Assembly: GCF_017795885.1 (NCBI RefSeq)
Contig: NZ_CP059297.1
Location: 1,054,001 to 1,118,000 of the forward strand
DNA: 64,000 nt
Direction: 5' to 3'
Origin: Brevundimonas sp. AJA228-03
GTDB lineage: Bacteria; Pseudomonadota; Alphaproteobacteria; Caulobacterales; Caulobacteraceae
The notes under the pieces are model-generated. The model was not told the DNA's origin. It did no database searches and saw only the letters and a program-made list of their open reading frames with translations. The translations under genes and the position numbers were made by a program. Position 1 is the first letter of the stretch. Every line of letters begins with the position of its first letter. Shown in pieces: positions 1 to 8,466 of this stretch.

Positions 1-17
1 GTCAGTTCGTTCCTCAT
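1..17 (-). CDS. Possible first codons of a B12-controlled gene, truncated by the window edge
   Basis: An ATG on the minus strand at 17-15 opens a frame reading M-R-N-E-L before the window ends. A GAGG-type ribosome binding site lies about 11 bases upstream, and the cobalamin riboswitch at 181-362 points straight at it. Genes behind such riboswitches in this group are often BtuB-type TonB receptors or cobalt/B12 genes, but nothing in 17 bases identifies the product. The start codon itself is inferred. Confidence 0.3.
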
Positions 18-180
18 GGGTCCAATCCCTCGTTTGACGACGAGCCGACTTGCGAACGGCCGCGTTCAGGCGAGGAGACACGCCCGGTCGCGACCACGCG
101 CACGCGCGGCCCAACAGACGTCGTCATTCGGGTCTGATCCCGTTCCGCCCGGCACACCACGTCCGCGCGAAGGACGACCA

Positions 181-362
181 CGACAGGCAGGTCTCCTGGC
201 TTGCGGGTCAATGCCGGTGCGCGCCGCCTTCCCAGATCCTCCGGCTTTTGCCTTCGAGATCCAGTGGCCCATGGTGCGCGGGCTCGCCGCTTACAGTTGC
301 GTGGGCAGCCCGGGGTTCACACCCGAGTTCCCTATTAATCCCCATTTCTGAGGAACCTGTCG
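181..362 (-). promoter_or_regulatory. Cobalamin (adenosylcobalamin) riboswitch
   Basis: Read on the minus strand, the segment carries the hallmark blocks of the cobalamin riboswitch in order: GGGATTAATAGGGAA, GGGCTGCCCACGCAACTGTA followed by AGCGGCGAGC, CCACTGG, GGGAAGGC, and the B12-box-like GCCAGGAGACCTGCC. The ends pair as P1 (CGACAGG at 362-356 with CCTGTCG at 187-181). It should repress the minus-strand gene starting near position 17 when B12 is plentiful. The 164 bases between riboswitch and start would be leader sequence. Confidence 0.93.
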
Positions 363-407
363 CAACGTCGCTCTAGGCCAATGCCAGGGTATCGGCAAGG
401 ACGGCGA

Positions 408-2816
408 TCACGACGAAGGCCGACCCTGGCGGGCGTATCTCTCGGCCACCGGACCATAGCGATCCCAGACGGCGCGGTCGGCGAGGGACCGGAGCAGCTT
501 CAGATACTCCGCATGGGTCCAGGCGAGCGGGGTGGCGGAGTCTGTGCCTTCCCCGATCGCATAGCCGGACGGCGTCCGTCCCACGCCGTCCCAGACCTGT
601 TCGGGAAGCATCAGGCCATCGTTGGCGAAGCTTTCCATGCCGCGCACATAGGTCTGGCGGATACGATCGATCGCAGCCGGGTCGGCCGTACCGTCTTGCA
701 GAAGGCGGGCCAGTTCATAGGTGCCGCGCTCGCCGGTGAAGATCGGCCAGACGCGGCCACGCTGACCGGGCGTCATACCGCCCAGGCCGTAGTTTCCGGC
801 CGTGTCGGTGTTCTCGCCATAGCCGTCGTTGCCATAGCGCCGCCAGCCCGGGGATCCGTTGAGATCATAACGCACGCGAAGACGATCCTCGCGCATCTGA
901 TCGTCGTATTCGGGCAGGGTGCTGACGATCGAGGGCGAGTTTGCGGCCCGCACGCCATAGCGGACCAGTTCCAGAAACCCGCCGTCCACGATGCGGTCCT
1001 CGGGCAATGCCGGTTGACCATTGTTCTCGCCGAGGGGGGCGCGATCGTTGGGGTCTTCGTTGCGGGACAGCCGCAGGAAATAGTCGCCGTCGCCGAGCGA
1101 GCCTTCGGTCGTGAACATCCGGGCCTCGACCTTGCCGGCGTAGTCATCAGCAGCGGCCTGGTAGCGGTCCGCGGACGAGGCGTCCCCGGACGCCCGCGCG
1201 ATCTCTGATGCGACCGTCAGGCCTGTGATGACGGCGGCGGTGGTCGAGGGCGAGTAACCTTCCTGCTCTTCCCATCGCTCCTGCTGAGACCAGGGGGGCG
1301 TGATGGTCCGGTCGTTCCATTCCAGACCGATCCTGCCGCCATCGACCAGGAAATCGGCGGCGGGCTTGATCATGGCGGTATACATCCGGGCCATCTCGGC
1401 GTCGGAGACCTCGCCGGCCTTCCATAGACGCCAACCCAGCATGATCGGCATGGCGGTCTGATCCAGCTGGACCCCGACCCATTCGATCTGCCCGTCCACA
1501 TGGGTCTTCTGCAGGAACCAGCCGGTCGCGCCGGTATTGCCGGGCGTTTCGGCGTCGACCTGGACCTGGGGCAGGTAGCGGAAGGCGGCCAGGGGTGTCT
1601 GTTTGTCGCCCAATGCCATCAGGGCCATCGCCACCTGATAGAAGTCGCGTGGCCAGACGGCCTTGTAGCCGGTCGAGGCCTGTGTCGCGTCGACCGTGGC
1701 GCCCCAGGGATTGGACAGCGACGCGATCAGCGCACCCGCATAGGTCCGGTCCTCCTGCACCTTCAGCATCAGGGCCGAGGCATAGGCCAGCTTGCCGCCG
1801 TCGGTGGCGACCTCGGCCATCCGGGGCAGTTCGGTCAGCGACCCGATCCAGTCCTTCCAACCGACGCGGTCACCCTCGCCGTTGAATCGGGCGAGAACTT
1901 CGTCAAGCCCGGTGGTGAAGCTGGCGTCGGCGGCGGCTTCGGACGCGGCCTGCGTCGGGCCGAAACCGATGACGAAGTCGCGGGTCAGGCTCTGGCCGGC
2001 TGCGATCGTCGGCAGGGATCCCGTCAGGACGACCGCACCGGGCGTATCGCCGGTGGAGGCGTAGGTGTGGGTCAGCCGGCCGTTCGCCCGCAGGTCGGTC
2101 AGGCCGTCGGAGGTACCGAGGAAGCCGGCGCTGGCCGCCTCGAACGGCTGGCCGGGGCGCAGCGTCAGGTGCACGTCCCCCTCGCTCGCGTGCAGGCCCG
2201 TGGCCGTCGCCTGGGCCCGGTCGCCGCCACCGGTGTTGGCCATGTGCGGCTCGAGGATCAGATAGGGGGTGACGGGGGCGGAGCCTGCCGTGATCGTGAC
2301 GCGCAGGATCAGGGCGTTGCTGTCGGGATCGGTGAAGACGCGCTTCTCGATCTCGAACGCATGGTCGGCGCTCTCCGTCACCACGCGATAGGCGGGCGAA
2401 AGGGGGCGGCCGCGCGCGTCCGTGTGCAGGTACTCCGTGCGGCTGACCGTGTCGGTGCCCTCGATGCCGAGCCGGTCGCCAGAAACCACGGCAAAGCGCA
2501 GCGCCTTGATCTGTGCCTCGTGGATCAGACCGTACATCGTCTCGGTCAGGACGCCGTCGGCGAGCGAGAACCAGACCCTGGACACCGGGCCTGTCGGACC
2601 GCCGTCGCGGTACTGCCCGTCGACATAGGCTTCGTATGAGGCCCCGACGCCGGTCTTGGCCGCGCTCGACCAGGTCGTGGCGGCCCCCGGCGCACCGGGC
2701 GCCACTGTCTCGGCCACCGGAATCGCGGACGCGCCGGTGGACAGAGGCATCGATGCGCAGGCCATCAACGGCAGGACGGCGGCACCGAGCAGCAGGGCAT
2801 GGGTCAGTTTACGCAT
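408..2816 (-). CDS. Glycoside hydrolase family 15 glucan 1,4-alpha-glucosidase (glucodextranase-like), lipoprotein
   Basis: About 802 aa. The N-terminus MRKLTHALLLGAAVLPLMAC is a lipoprotein signal ending in lipobox LMAC with Cys20, so the enzyme is probably membrane-anchored in the periplasm or on the surface. A beta-sandwich N-domain (roughly 40-320) precedes the (alpha/alpha)6 domain. The latter shows VWPRDFYQ, a WEEQEGYSPST general-acid region, GRVWPIFTGERG, LPEQVWDG (base region) and ATPLAWTHAEY near the end. The family releases glucose from non-reducing ends of alpha-glucans. It is the last gene of the overlapping operon GH97-MFS-esterase-GH15, 15 bases after the esterase stop. A second ATG two codons upstream (2822) is possible, but GAGAG spacing favours 2816. 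Confidence 0.9.
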   Translation of the reverse strand: MRKLTHALLLGAAVLPLMACASMPLSTGASAIPVAETVAPGAPGAATTWSSAAKTGVGASYEAYVDGQYRDGGPTGPVSRVWFSLADGVLTETMYGLIHEAQIKALRFAVVSGDRLGIEGTDTVSRTEYLHTDARGRPLSPAYRVVTESADHAFEIEKRVFTDPDSNALILRVTITAGSAPVTPYLILEPHMANTGGGDRAQATATGLHASEGDVHLTLRPGQPFEAASAGFLGTSDGLTDLRANGRLTHTYASTGDTPGAVVLTGSLPTIAAGQSLTRDFVIGFGPTQAASEAAADASFTTGLDEVLARFNGEGDRVGWKDWIGSLTELPRMAEVATDGGKLAYASALMLKVQEDRTYAGALIASLSNPWGATVDATQASTGYKAVWPRDFYQVAMALMALGDKQTPLAAFRYLPQVQVDAETPGNTGATGWFLQKTHVDGQIEWVGVQLDQTAMPIMLGWRLWKAGEVSDAEMARMYTAMIKPAADFLVDGGRIGLEWNDRTITPPWSQQERWEEQEGYSPSTTAAVITGLTVASEIARASGDASSADRYQAAADDYAGKVEARMFTTEGSLGDGDYFLRLSRNEDPNDRAPLGENNGQPALPEDRIVDGGFLELVRYGVRAANSPSIVSTLPEYDDQMREDRLRVRYDLNGSPGWRRYGNDGYGENTDTAGNYGLGGMTPGQRGRVWPIFTGERGTYELARLLQDGTADPAAIDRIRQTYVRGMESFANDGLMLPEQVWDGVGRTPSGYAIGEGTDSATPLAWTHAEYLKLLRSLADRAVWDRYGPVAERYARQGRPSS

Positions 2817-2831
2817 GGACATACTCTCTGG

Positions 2832-3758
2832 TCAGGCGGGCGAAAGGAGGAAGGTCAGGGGGGCGTCGAGACGGCTGTTCCAGCTCTTCTCGTTATGTTC
2901 GGCACCGGGGAAGACCAGGGTGCGGAACCGGTCCGGTCCCCAACCGGCGGCGCGGATCACGCCGTCGATGCGCGACTGGAACGAGGGATAGAAGGCGTCG
3001 AGCGTCTCGTCCCCCCGATCCATGTAAAGCCGGTGCGTGGCGGGGTCGGGCAGGCCGCGCTGGATGACGCTGGACCAGGCCAGGACCACCGCCTCGCGCC
3101 AGCGTTCCAGGGCGTCGCCCTCCAGCCGCTCCAGCCTCAGCGGCCAGTGGGTCGAGAGGCAGCCGGCGGAGCCGAACACCTCCGGATGTTTCATCATCGC
3201 ATAGAGCGAGATCAGGCCGCCCATGCTGGATCCCGCGATCAGGGTGTCGTCACGATCGGGCAGGGTGCGATAGGTCGCATCGATCATGGGCTTCAGATCT
3301 TCGACCAGGAACTGCAGGTAGCCGTCCGACAAGGGCTCGCCGCCATACATGCCCAAGAGGCTCGTCCTGACTTCTTCGGGCAGGGCGGTGATCAGGTCGG
3401 CGGGGACGTATTCGCGCAGGCGAAGCGGTGTGTTCCAGACCCCGACCACGATCGGCAGGCGGACCTGACCGGTCTGGGAAAGTCGCGCCAGATGCTCGTC
3501 CACGCCCCATTCGCCAAAGGCAGTGCGCGACGCATCGAACAGGTTCTGGCCGTCGTGCATGTAGAGGACGGGATAGCGCCCGGACCCTTCGTCATAGCCC
3601 GGTGGCAACCAGACGGTGACGTTGCGCGCCGCGGCATGGGTCGATGCCATGTCGGTGTAGTCGACCAGTCGGCCGGCGGTCGGCACGTCCGCTCGGACCG
3701 AACCCGCGAACGGGGCAGCGCAGATCAGGCTCAGGATGGCGCGGCGGTCGAAGTTCAT
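2832..3758 (-). CDS. Alpha/beta-hydrolase esterase (esterase D / enterochelin-esterase-like), exported
   Basis: 308 aa with an N-terminal export signal (MNFDRRAILSLICAAPFAGSVRA). It shows VTVWLPPGYDE, PVLYMHDGQNLFD, the nucleophile elbow GSSMGG (GxSxG) and a C-terminal PGAEHNEKSW that supplies the catalytic His. These are typical of the putative esterase family (PF00756). Its ATG overlaps the stop of the MFS gene by four bases (ATGA), so the two are translationally coupled. In an alpha-glucan operon it may remove acyl groups from oligosaccharides, but the substrate is not evident from sequence. Confidence is good for the fold and low for the substrate. Confidence 0.88.
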   Translation of the reverse strand: MNFDRRAILSLICAAPFAGSVRADVPTAGRLVDYTDMASTHAAARNVTVWLPPGYDEGSGRYPVLYMHDGQNLFDASRTAFGEWGVDEHLARLSQTGQVRLPIVVGVWNTPLRLREYVPADLITALPEEVRTSLLGMYGGEPLSDGYLQFLVEDLKPMIDATYRTLPDRDDTLIAGSSMGGLISLYAMMKHPEVFGSAGCLSTHWPLRLERLEGDALERWREAVVLAWSSVIQRGLPDPATHRLYMDRGDETLDAFYPSFQSRIDGVIRAAGWGPDRFRTLVFPGAEHNEKSWNSRLDAPLTFLLSPA

Positions 3759-5275
3759 TTCGGCTCCTTGACCAGCAGGGCGCAGGCAGCGGCCATGAAG
3801 AACGACACGCCCCCGATCCCCAGTGCCCAGATGGCCTGACCGTCGAAAAAGGTCTTCAGGATCAGGCCCAGAATGGTCGCCGCCAGGAGTTGGGGCACCA
3901 CGATGAAGATGTTGAAGATGCCCATGTAGACACCCATTTTCCGACCCGGCACCGCCGCCGACAGGATGGCATAGGGCATGGACACGACCGACGCCCAGGC
4001 GAAGCCGACACCGATCATCGGAAGCCACAACAGGGCCGGGTCCCGGATCAGGGCGATGCCGATGAGGCCGAGGCCGCCCAGCACGAGATTGATCGCATGG
4101 GCTCCGTTGCGCCCGGTTTTCTGCGCCAGCACCGGGATCAGGAAGGCCGCCAGCGCCGCCACTCCATTGTAGACGCCGAACAGGACGCCGACCCAGTCCG
4201 CGCCGGTGTTGTAGGCGACCGAGGTCGTATCGGTGGTGCCATAATGGACCGTGGTCACGGCCGCCGTGGTGTAGATCCACATGGCGAACAGGGCGAACCA
4301 GGTGAAGAACTGGACCACCGCCAGGCTGCGCATCGTCGAGGGCATGCGGAAGATGTCGTCGACGATTTCGGTGACGCCGTTCGCTGTCCGGCTCGCGTGC
4401 ATGGCCCCGACGACGATCTGCAGCAGGCCGAAGGCGGCGATGCCTCCGAACAGGACGTAGAGCTCCTTTTCCACACCCGCCACGGCGACTCCGCCGAACC
4501 CGGCCGCGCCGATCACGACCCAGATCAGGCCACCGTTGATATAGGCGCGGACCGAGCGAGCTGGGGCCTGATCGTCGATACCGGGCTTGCCGGGCAAGGC
4601 ATGGTTGGCCTCGAAAGCCGCCATCTGGTCGGGGCTGTATTCGCGCGTGGTGATGACGGTCCACAGCACCGCTCCCAGCAGGGCGGCCGCTCCGATATAG
4701 TAGGCCCAGCGCACGGTATCGGGCACCATGCCGTCAGCCGCCGTCGCGCTGAGGTGCAGCACGTTCGAAAGGATCCACGGGAGGCAGGATGCGAACACCG
4801 CGCCGGCCCCGATGAAGAAGCTCTGCATCGCATAGCCGGCCGTGCGTTGCTCGTCCGGCAGCAGGTCGCCGACGAAGGCGCGGAACGGTTCCATGGTGAC
4901 GTTGATCGATGCATCCATGATCCAGAGCGTCGCTGCCGCGAACCAGAGGCTCGGACTGTTCGGCATGGCCACCAGGGCCAGGGATGTCAGCACGGCCCCG
5001 ACCAGGAAATAGGGTCTGCGCCGACCCAGCGGGCTCCAGGTCTTGTCGCTGAAATAGCCGATGATCGGCTGAACCAGCAGGCCGGTCAGGGGGGCTGCGA
5101 TCCAGAGGATGGCGAGGCTGTCGACCTCGGCCCCCAGGGTCTGGAAGATGCGGCTGGTGTTGGCGTTCTGAAGTCCGAACCCGATCTGTATGCCGAAGAA
5201 GCCGACGCACATGTTCATGATGGCCAGGGCGTTCAGCCTCGGCCGGATGGTCAGGATCTTTGGAACGGCGATCAT
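3755..5275 (-). CDS. MFS sugar permease of the sucrose/maltose (MalY/SUT-like) type, inner membrane
   Basis: 506 aa and strongly hydrophobic, with about 12 predicted transmembrane segments. The loop GYFSDKTWSPLGRRRPYF carries the D-x5-GRRRP motif of glycoside/sucrose-type MFS carriers, and IMDASINVTMEPFRAFVGDLLP is also characteristic of that group. In Caulobacter a similar permease (MalY) moves maltose or maltodextrin across the inner membrane after TonB-dependent outer-membrane uptake; the same role is inferred here. The ATG at 5275 overlaps the GH97 stop (ATGA), and its own stop overlaps the esterase start, placing it inside a tightly coupled operon. Confidence 0.92.
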   Translation of the reverse strand: MIAVPKILTIRPRLNALAIMNMCVGFFGIQIGFGLQNANTSRIFQTLGAEVDSLAILWIAAPLTGLLVQPIIGYFSDKTWSPLGRRRPYFLVGAVLTSLALVAMPNSPSLWFAAATLWIMDASINVTMEPFRAFVGDLLPDEQRTAGYAMQSFFIGAGAVFASCLPWILSNVLHLSATAADGMVPDTVRWAYYIGAAALLGAVLWTVITTREYSPDQMAAFEANHALPGKPGIDDQAPARSVRAYINGGLIWVVIGAAGFGGVAVAGVEKELYVLFGGIAAFGLLQIVVGAMHASRTANGVTEIVDDIFRMPSTMRSLAVVQFFTWFALFAMWIYTTAAVTTVHYGTTDTTSVAYNTGADWVGVLFGVYNGVAALAAFLIPVLAQKTGRNGAHAINLVLGGLGLIGIALIRDPALLWLPMIGVGFAWASVVSMPYAILSAAVPGRKMGVYMGIFNIFIVVPQLLAATILGLILKTFFDGQAIWALGIGGVSFFMAAACALLVKEPK

Positions 5276-7335
5276 TGGCGTGCTCCCCGGCCCAGAGGCA
5301 CGAAACGAATGGCCTGACCACCGCCCGGGGCGAGGCGAAGGGTCAGGATGTCGCCCGCGGTCACCTCCTGCTGCTCGATCACGATGTCGGTGCGACTCAT
5401 GCCGCCACCGTCGCGCCAGGATGCGTGTGGACCGTCGCGGTAGATTTCGGCGCGATAACGCACGCCGGGCTCGAGGAAGGTCAGGGCGGCGCTCAGGACA
5501 CGCGGGTTCTCGTCGGTGATGGAGCCCAGGAACCACTCGCGGCCGCCGCGTTCCTTGCGCACGATGGTGACGTAGTCGCCGACCTCGCCGTTCAGAACGC
5601 GGGTTTCATCCCAGTCGACGGCGACGTCCTTGATGAACTGGAAAGGGCCGGGGTTGGCTTCGTAGTTCTCGGGCAGGTCGGCCGCCATTTGGATGGGGCT
5701 GTAGATCGTCACATAGAGCGCCAGTTGCTTGGCCCAGGTCGTGGCCACTCCGTCGGGGCTGCGGGTCACCATGCCGAAGATGCCTGGGGTGAAGTCCATC
5801 GGCCCGGCCAGAAGCCGGGTGAAGACCAGGTTCACCTCATGCTCGGGCGGATTGCCGGGCTGGCCCCAGGCGTTGAACTCCATCCCGCGCGCGCCTTCCC
5901 GCGAAACCCAGTTGGGATAGGTGCGGCGCAGCCCGGTATCCTTGATCGGCTCGTGCGGATTGATCGCGACGTGGTGGGCGGCGGCGGCTTCCAGCACGGC
6001 GATGTGGTGGCGAGCCATGGCCTGGCTCTCGTTCCAGGCAAAGGTCGATTGGCCGTCGGGTCCCCGAACCTGCACGCCGCCGGCGTCCGCGACATAGCCT
6101 GTCTTGACCGTTGTGATGCCCAGGCGCTGATCCAGAGCGAAGGCGTCCGCCATCTGCTGCTCGTAATGGAACGCATTGCCGCCGGTCTCGTGGTGGCCGA
6201 TCAGCTGGACGCCGCGTTCGCGACCATAGGCGGCCAAGCCTTCCAGGTCGAAGTCGGGATACGGTTGGGTGAAGGAATAGTCCGATCCATTGCCGAACCA
6301 GTCGCCGTCCCAGCCGATGTTCCAGCCCTCGACCAGAACGCCGCCAAAGCCGTTGGCCGCTGCGAAATCGATGTAGCGCCGCGTGTTTTCGGTCGTCGCG
6401 CCGTGGCGCGGGCCGGACGCCCAGGTCGCCCTGTCCAGGTGCATCTCCCACCAGATGCCGACGTATTTCATCGGCTTGAACCAGCTGACGTCACCGATCG
6501 CATTGGGCTCGTTCAGGTTCAGGATCAGGCTGGATTCGACCAGGCCGCCAGCCGTTTCCGAAATCTGGATGGTGCGCCAGGGCGTCGGGAAGGGGGCGGT
6601 CCGCTCCACTGCCGCATTGGTGAAGCCCGGCGTCAGGTCGGCGACGAAACGGCGACCTTCGGCCCGGCGCAGATTCATGCCCGCATAGTCCACCAGTGCC
6701 GCCTCGTGGATCGAGATATGCAGACCGGAATTCAGCTTCATCGTCAGCGGGGTCTGGGTGCCGGACGCCTCCTCGATCGGGGTGCGGTGGTAGAGATACT
6801 CCTCGCGATTCCACTCGCGCGACGGGATCCACCAGGCTTCCCCGTCTTCGGCGATGTTGAACTCCGTCAGTTCCGAGCCGATGTTCAGGACGGGCAGGGC
6901 GGCCTGCTCCGGGAACTCGTAGCGAAAGCCGAGGCCGTCGTCATAGACCCGAAAGACGACATCGAAACTGCGTGCCAGGGCGGTCCGCTCGCGCAGGTGG
7001 ACGCGCAGTTCGCGATAGTGGTTGCGGATGAATCGCCGCTCGCCCCAGGGCTGCTCCCAGGTGTCGTCATGGTCTGTGGGGACCTCGGCCGTCACGACCA
7101 GATTGCGCTCCAGCTTTGGTGCGTCGGTGAGGATGAAGCCCAGGCGCGACGGTGCGATGACCGGCTGTCCCGAACGTGTGACCGCATAGCTGGGCCGTCC
7201 GTCACCGTCGGTCGTGACGCTGACCGACAGGGTCCCGTCCGGCGACGAAACCGTGGCCGGCGCGGGCGGCGGCGTCTGGGCCAAGGCCGGTGTGCACAGG
7301 GCCATGATGGCCAGCACGACAAAAGGAAAACGCAT
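5272..7335 (-). CDS. Glycoside hydrolase family 97 alpha-glucosidase (SusB-like), periplasmic
   Basis: 687 aa. The start MRFPFVVLAIMALCTPALAQ is a clean Sec signal peptide, preceded by a GGAG site about 9 bases upstream; longer in-frame extensions would enter the regulatory region. The N-terminal beta-sandwich (30-290) is followed by a TIM barrel containing KYVGIWWEMHL, GVLVEGWNIGWDGDW, GHHETGG, INPHEPIKDTG and REGARGMEFNAWG. Those last three blocks hold the Glu residues of the SusB inverting type. It should trim maltooligosaccharides in the periplasm. It is the first gene of the minus-strand operon and diverges from the LacI gene across a 115-base region holding a candidate operator. Confidence 0.94.
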   Translation of the reverse strand: MRFPFVVLAIMALCTPALAQTPPPAPATVSSPDGTLSVSVTTDGDGRPSYAVTRSGQPVIAPSRLGFILTDAPKLERNLVVTAEVPTDHDDTWEQPWGERRFIRNHYRELRVHLRERTALARSFDVVFRVYDDGLGFRYEFPEQAALPVLNIGSELTEFNIAEDGEAWWIPSREWNREEYLYHRTPIEEASGTQTPLTMKLNSGLHISIHEAALVDYAGMNLRRAEGRRFVADLTPGFTNAAVERTAPFPTPWRTIQISETAGGLVESSLILNLNEPNAIGDVSWFKPMKYVGIWWEMHLDRATWASGPRHGATTENTRRYIDFAAANGFGGVLVEGWNIGWDGDWFGNGSDYSFTQPYPDFDLEGLAAYGRERGVQLIGHHETGGNAFHYEQQMADAFALDQRLGITTVKTGYVADAGGVQVRGPDGQSTFAWNESQAMARHHIAVLEAAAAHHVAINPHEPIKDTGLRRTYPNWVSREGARGMEFNAWGQPGNPPEHEVNLVFTRLLAGPMDFTPGIFGMVTRSPDGVATTWAKQLALYVTIYSPIQMAADLPENYEANPGPFQFIKDVAVDWDETRVLNGEVGDYVTIVRKERGGREWFLGSITDENPRVLSAALTFLEPGVRYRAEIYRDGPHASWRDGGGMSRTDIVIEQQEVTAGDILTLRLAPGGGQAIRFVPLGRGARQ

Positions 7336-7415
7336 GGGCTTCACTCCGGTGCGGCTTCTAAAGCGAAGCTCTTGCCAACCGTCGCCTGCAGGGTGCAGAT
7401 GCGGCGATGACGTGG

Positions 7416-7434
7416 TTTGCAGCAAATTTTGCAG
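7416..7434. promoter_or_regulatory. Candidate LacI-family operator in the GH97/lacI divergent region
   Basis: TTTGCAGCAAATTTTGCAG contains the perfect 11-base palindrome GCAAA-T-TTTGC at 7422-7432. It lies 17 bases before the regulator start and between the two divergent genes. The 9-base end ATTTTGCAG recurs at 11979-11987 in front of the alpha-amylase and TonB receptor genes. Binding by the adjacent LacI protein is inferred. Confidence 0.5.
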
Positions 7435-7450
7435 AGACGGCGGGGTTGAT

Positions 7451-8464
7451 TTGACGAAACGATCGACCCGCCTGGAGGACATCGCCATTCTGGCCGGCGT
7501 GTCCATCGCCACGGCGTCCCGTGCCCTGAACGACAGCCCGGCCGTCAATACGCGCACAAAGCAGAAAATCTGGAAGCTCGCCCGCGAGCACGACTATCCG
7601 TTCCGACGCCATATGCCTGCGGCTCCGATCGGCGCGTCGGGCACGATCGCCCTTGTGACGCCGCGGCCGCAGGGCCGCGAAGGCCGTCTCAGCGATCCGT
7701 TCTTTCTCGAACTCCTGGCCGGGGTGGGAGAGGCGGCGCGCGAACGCGGCTGCGACCTGGTCATGAGCCACGTCTCGCCCGCCAATCTGCACGACCTCAG
7801 CATCGCCATGACCACCAGCCGGGCGGACGGGGTGATCTTTCTGGGTCAGTCGACGCTGCACGCGGCCTTCAACCGGATCGCCGAGACGGAGGGACGGTTC
7901 GTTGTCTGGGGGGCCGAGCTGCCCGACCAGAACTATTGTTCGATCGGATCGGACAACATCAACGGCGGACGCAGGGCGACGTCGCATCTGGCCCGACTGG
8001 GGCGAAAGCGGATCGTCTACCTCGGTGACCTGGATCCGCCCGAGGCGCAGCAACGTCAACGGGGCTACCAGGAGGCGCTCGAGACCGCCGGGCTCAGCGT
8101 CGATCCCGACCTGATCGTTCCGGCCCATTTCGAGGTCGAGAGCGCCGAGGCTGCGGTCGATTCCATGCTGCGCCGGGGACTGGATTTCGATGGAATCGTC
8201 GCCGCGTCCGACCTTATCGCGCTCGGGGCGGTGCGCGCCCTGCTGCACGCCGGCAAGTCGGTGCCTGGAGACGTCTCGGTCATCGGTTTCGATAATGTAC
8301 CGTTCAGCCGGTACAGCCGACCGGCCCTGTCGACGATCGCGCAGGACACGATGAAGGCCGGTCGTCTGATGATCTCCAAGCTGCTGGACCACGCCGGGCA
8401 GGGCGGCGGCCGATCCGAGCGGATTCCCACCGACCTGATCGTCCGCGAGACCTGCGGCGGCTGA
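7451..8464 (+). CDS. LacI-family transcriptional regulator, probable maltodextrin-locus repressor
   Basis: 337 aa from a TTG start at 7451 (TTG-ACG-AAA). No ATG occurs in frame at a sensible point, and the helix-turn-helix begins immediately after (RLEDIAILAGVSIATASRALN, residues 7-28). The periplasmic-binding-protein-like effector domain follows (GTIALVTP near 55, ADGVIFLGQ, GFDNVPFSRYSRPALSTIAQD near the end). It sits between the GH97 operon and the GH13 operon and converges with the latter with a two-base gap. Control of all neighbouring alpha-glucan genes through the TGCA-rich sites is inferred. The effector is probably maltose or a related oligosaccharide. Confidence 0.92.
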   Translation: MTKRSTRLEDIAILAGVSIATASRALNDSPAVNTRTKQKIWKLAREHDYPFRRHMPAAPIGASGTIALVTPRPQGREGRLSDPFFLELLAGVGEAARERGCDLVMSHVSPANLHDLSIAMTTSRADGVIFLGQSTLHAAFNRIAETEGRFVVWGAELPDQNYCSIGSDNINGGRRATSHLARLGRKRIVYLGDLDPPEAQQRQRGYQEALETAGLSVDPDLIVPAHFEVESAEAAVDSMLRRGLDFDGIVAASDLIALGAVRALLHAGKSVPGDVSVIGFDNVPFSRYSRPALSTIAQDTMKAGRLMISKLLDHAGQGGGRSERIPTDLIVRETCGG

Positions 8465-8466
8465 CA

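Noticed and set aside
381..1208. Long plus-strand open frame of 275 codons
   Set aside because: It is the antisense of the GH15 gene, which has a lipobox and all family motifs; the plus frame has only low-complexity composition.
3644..5317. 557-codon plus-strand open frame
   Set aside because: It is antisense to the MFS permease and esterase and is full of His, Gln, Asp and Arg, typical of a shadow frame in GC-rich DNA.
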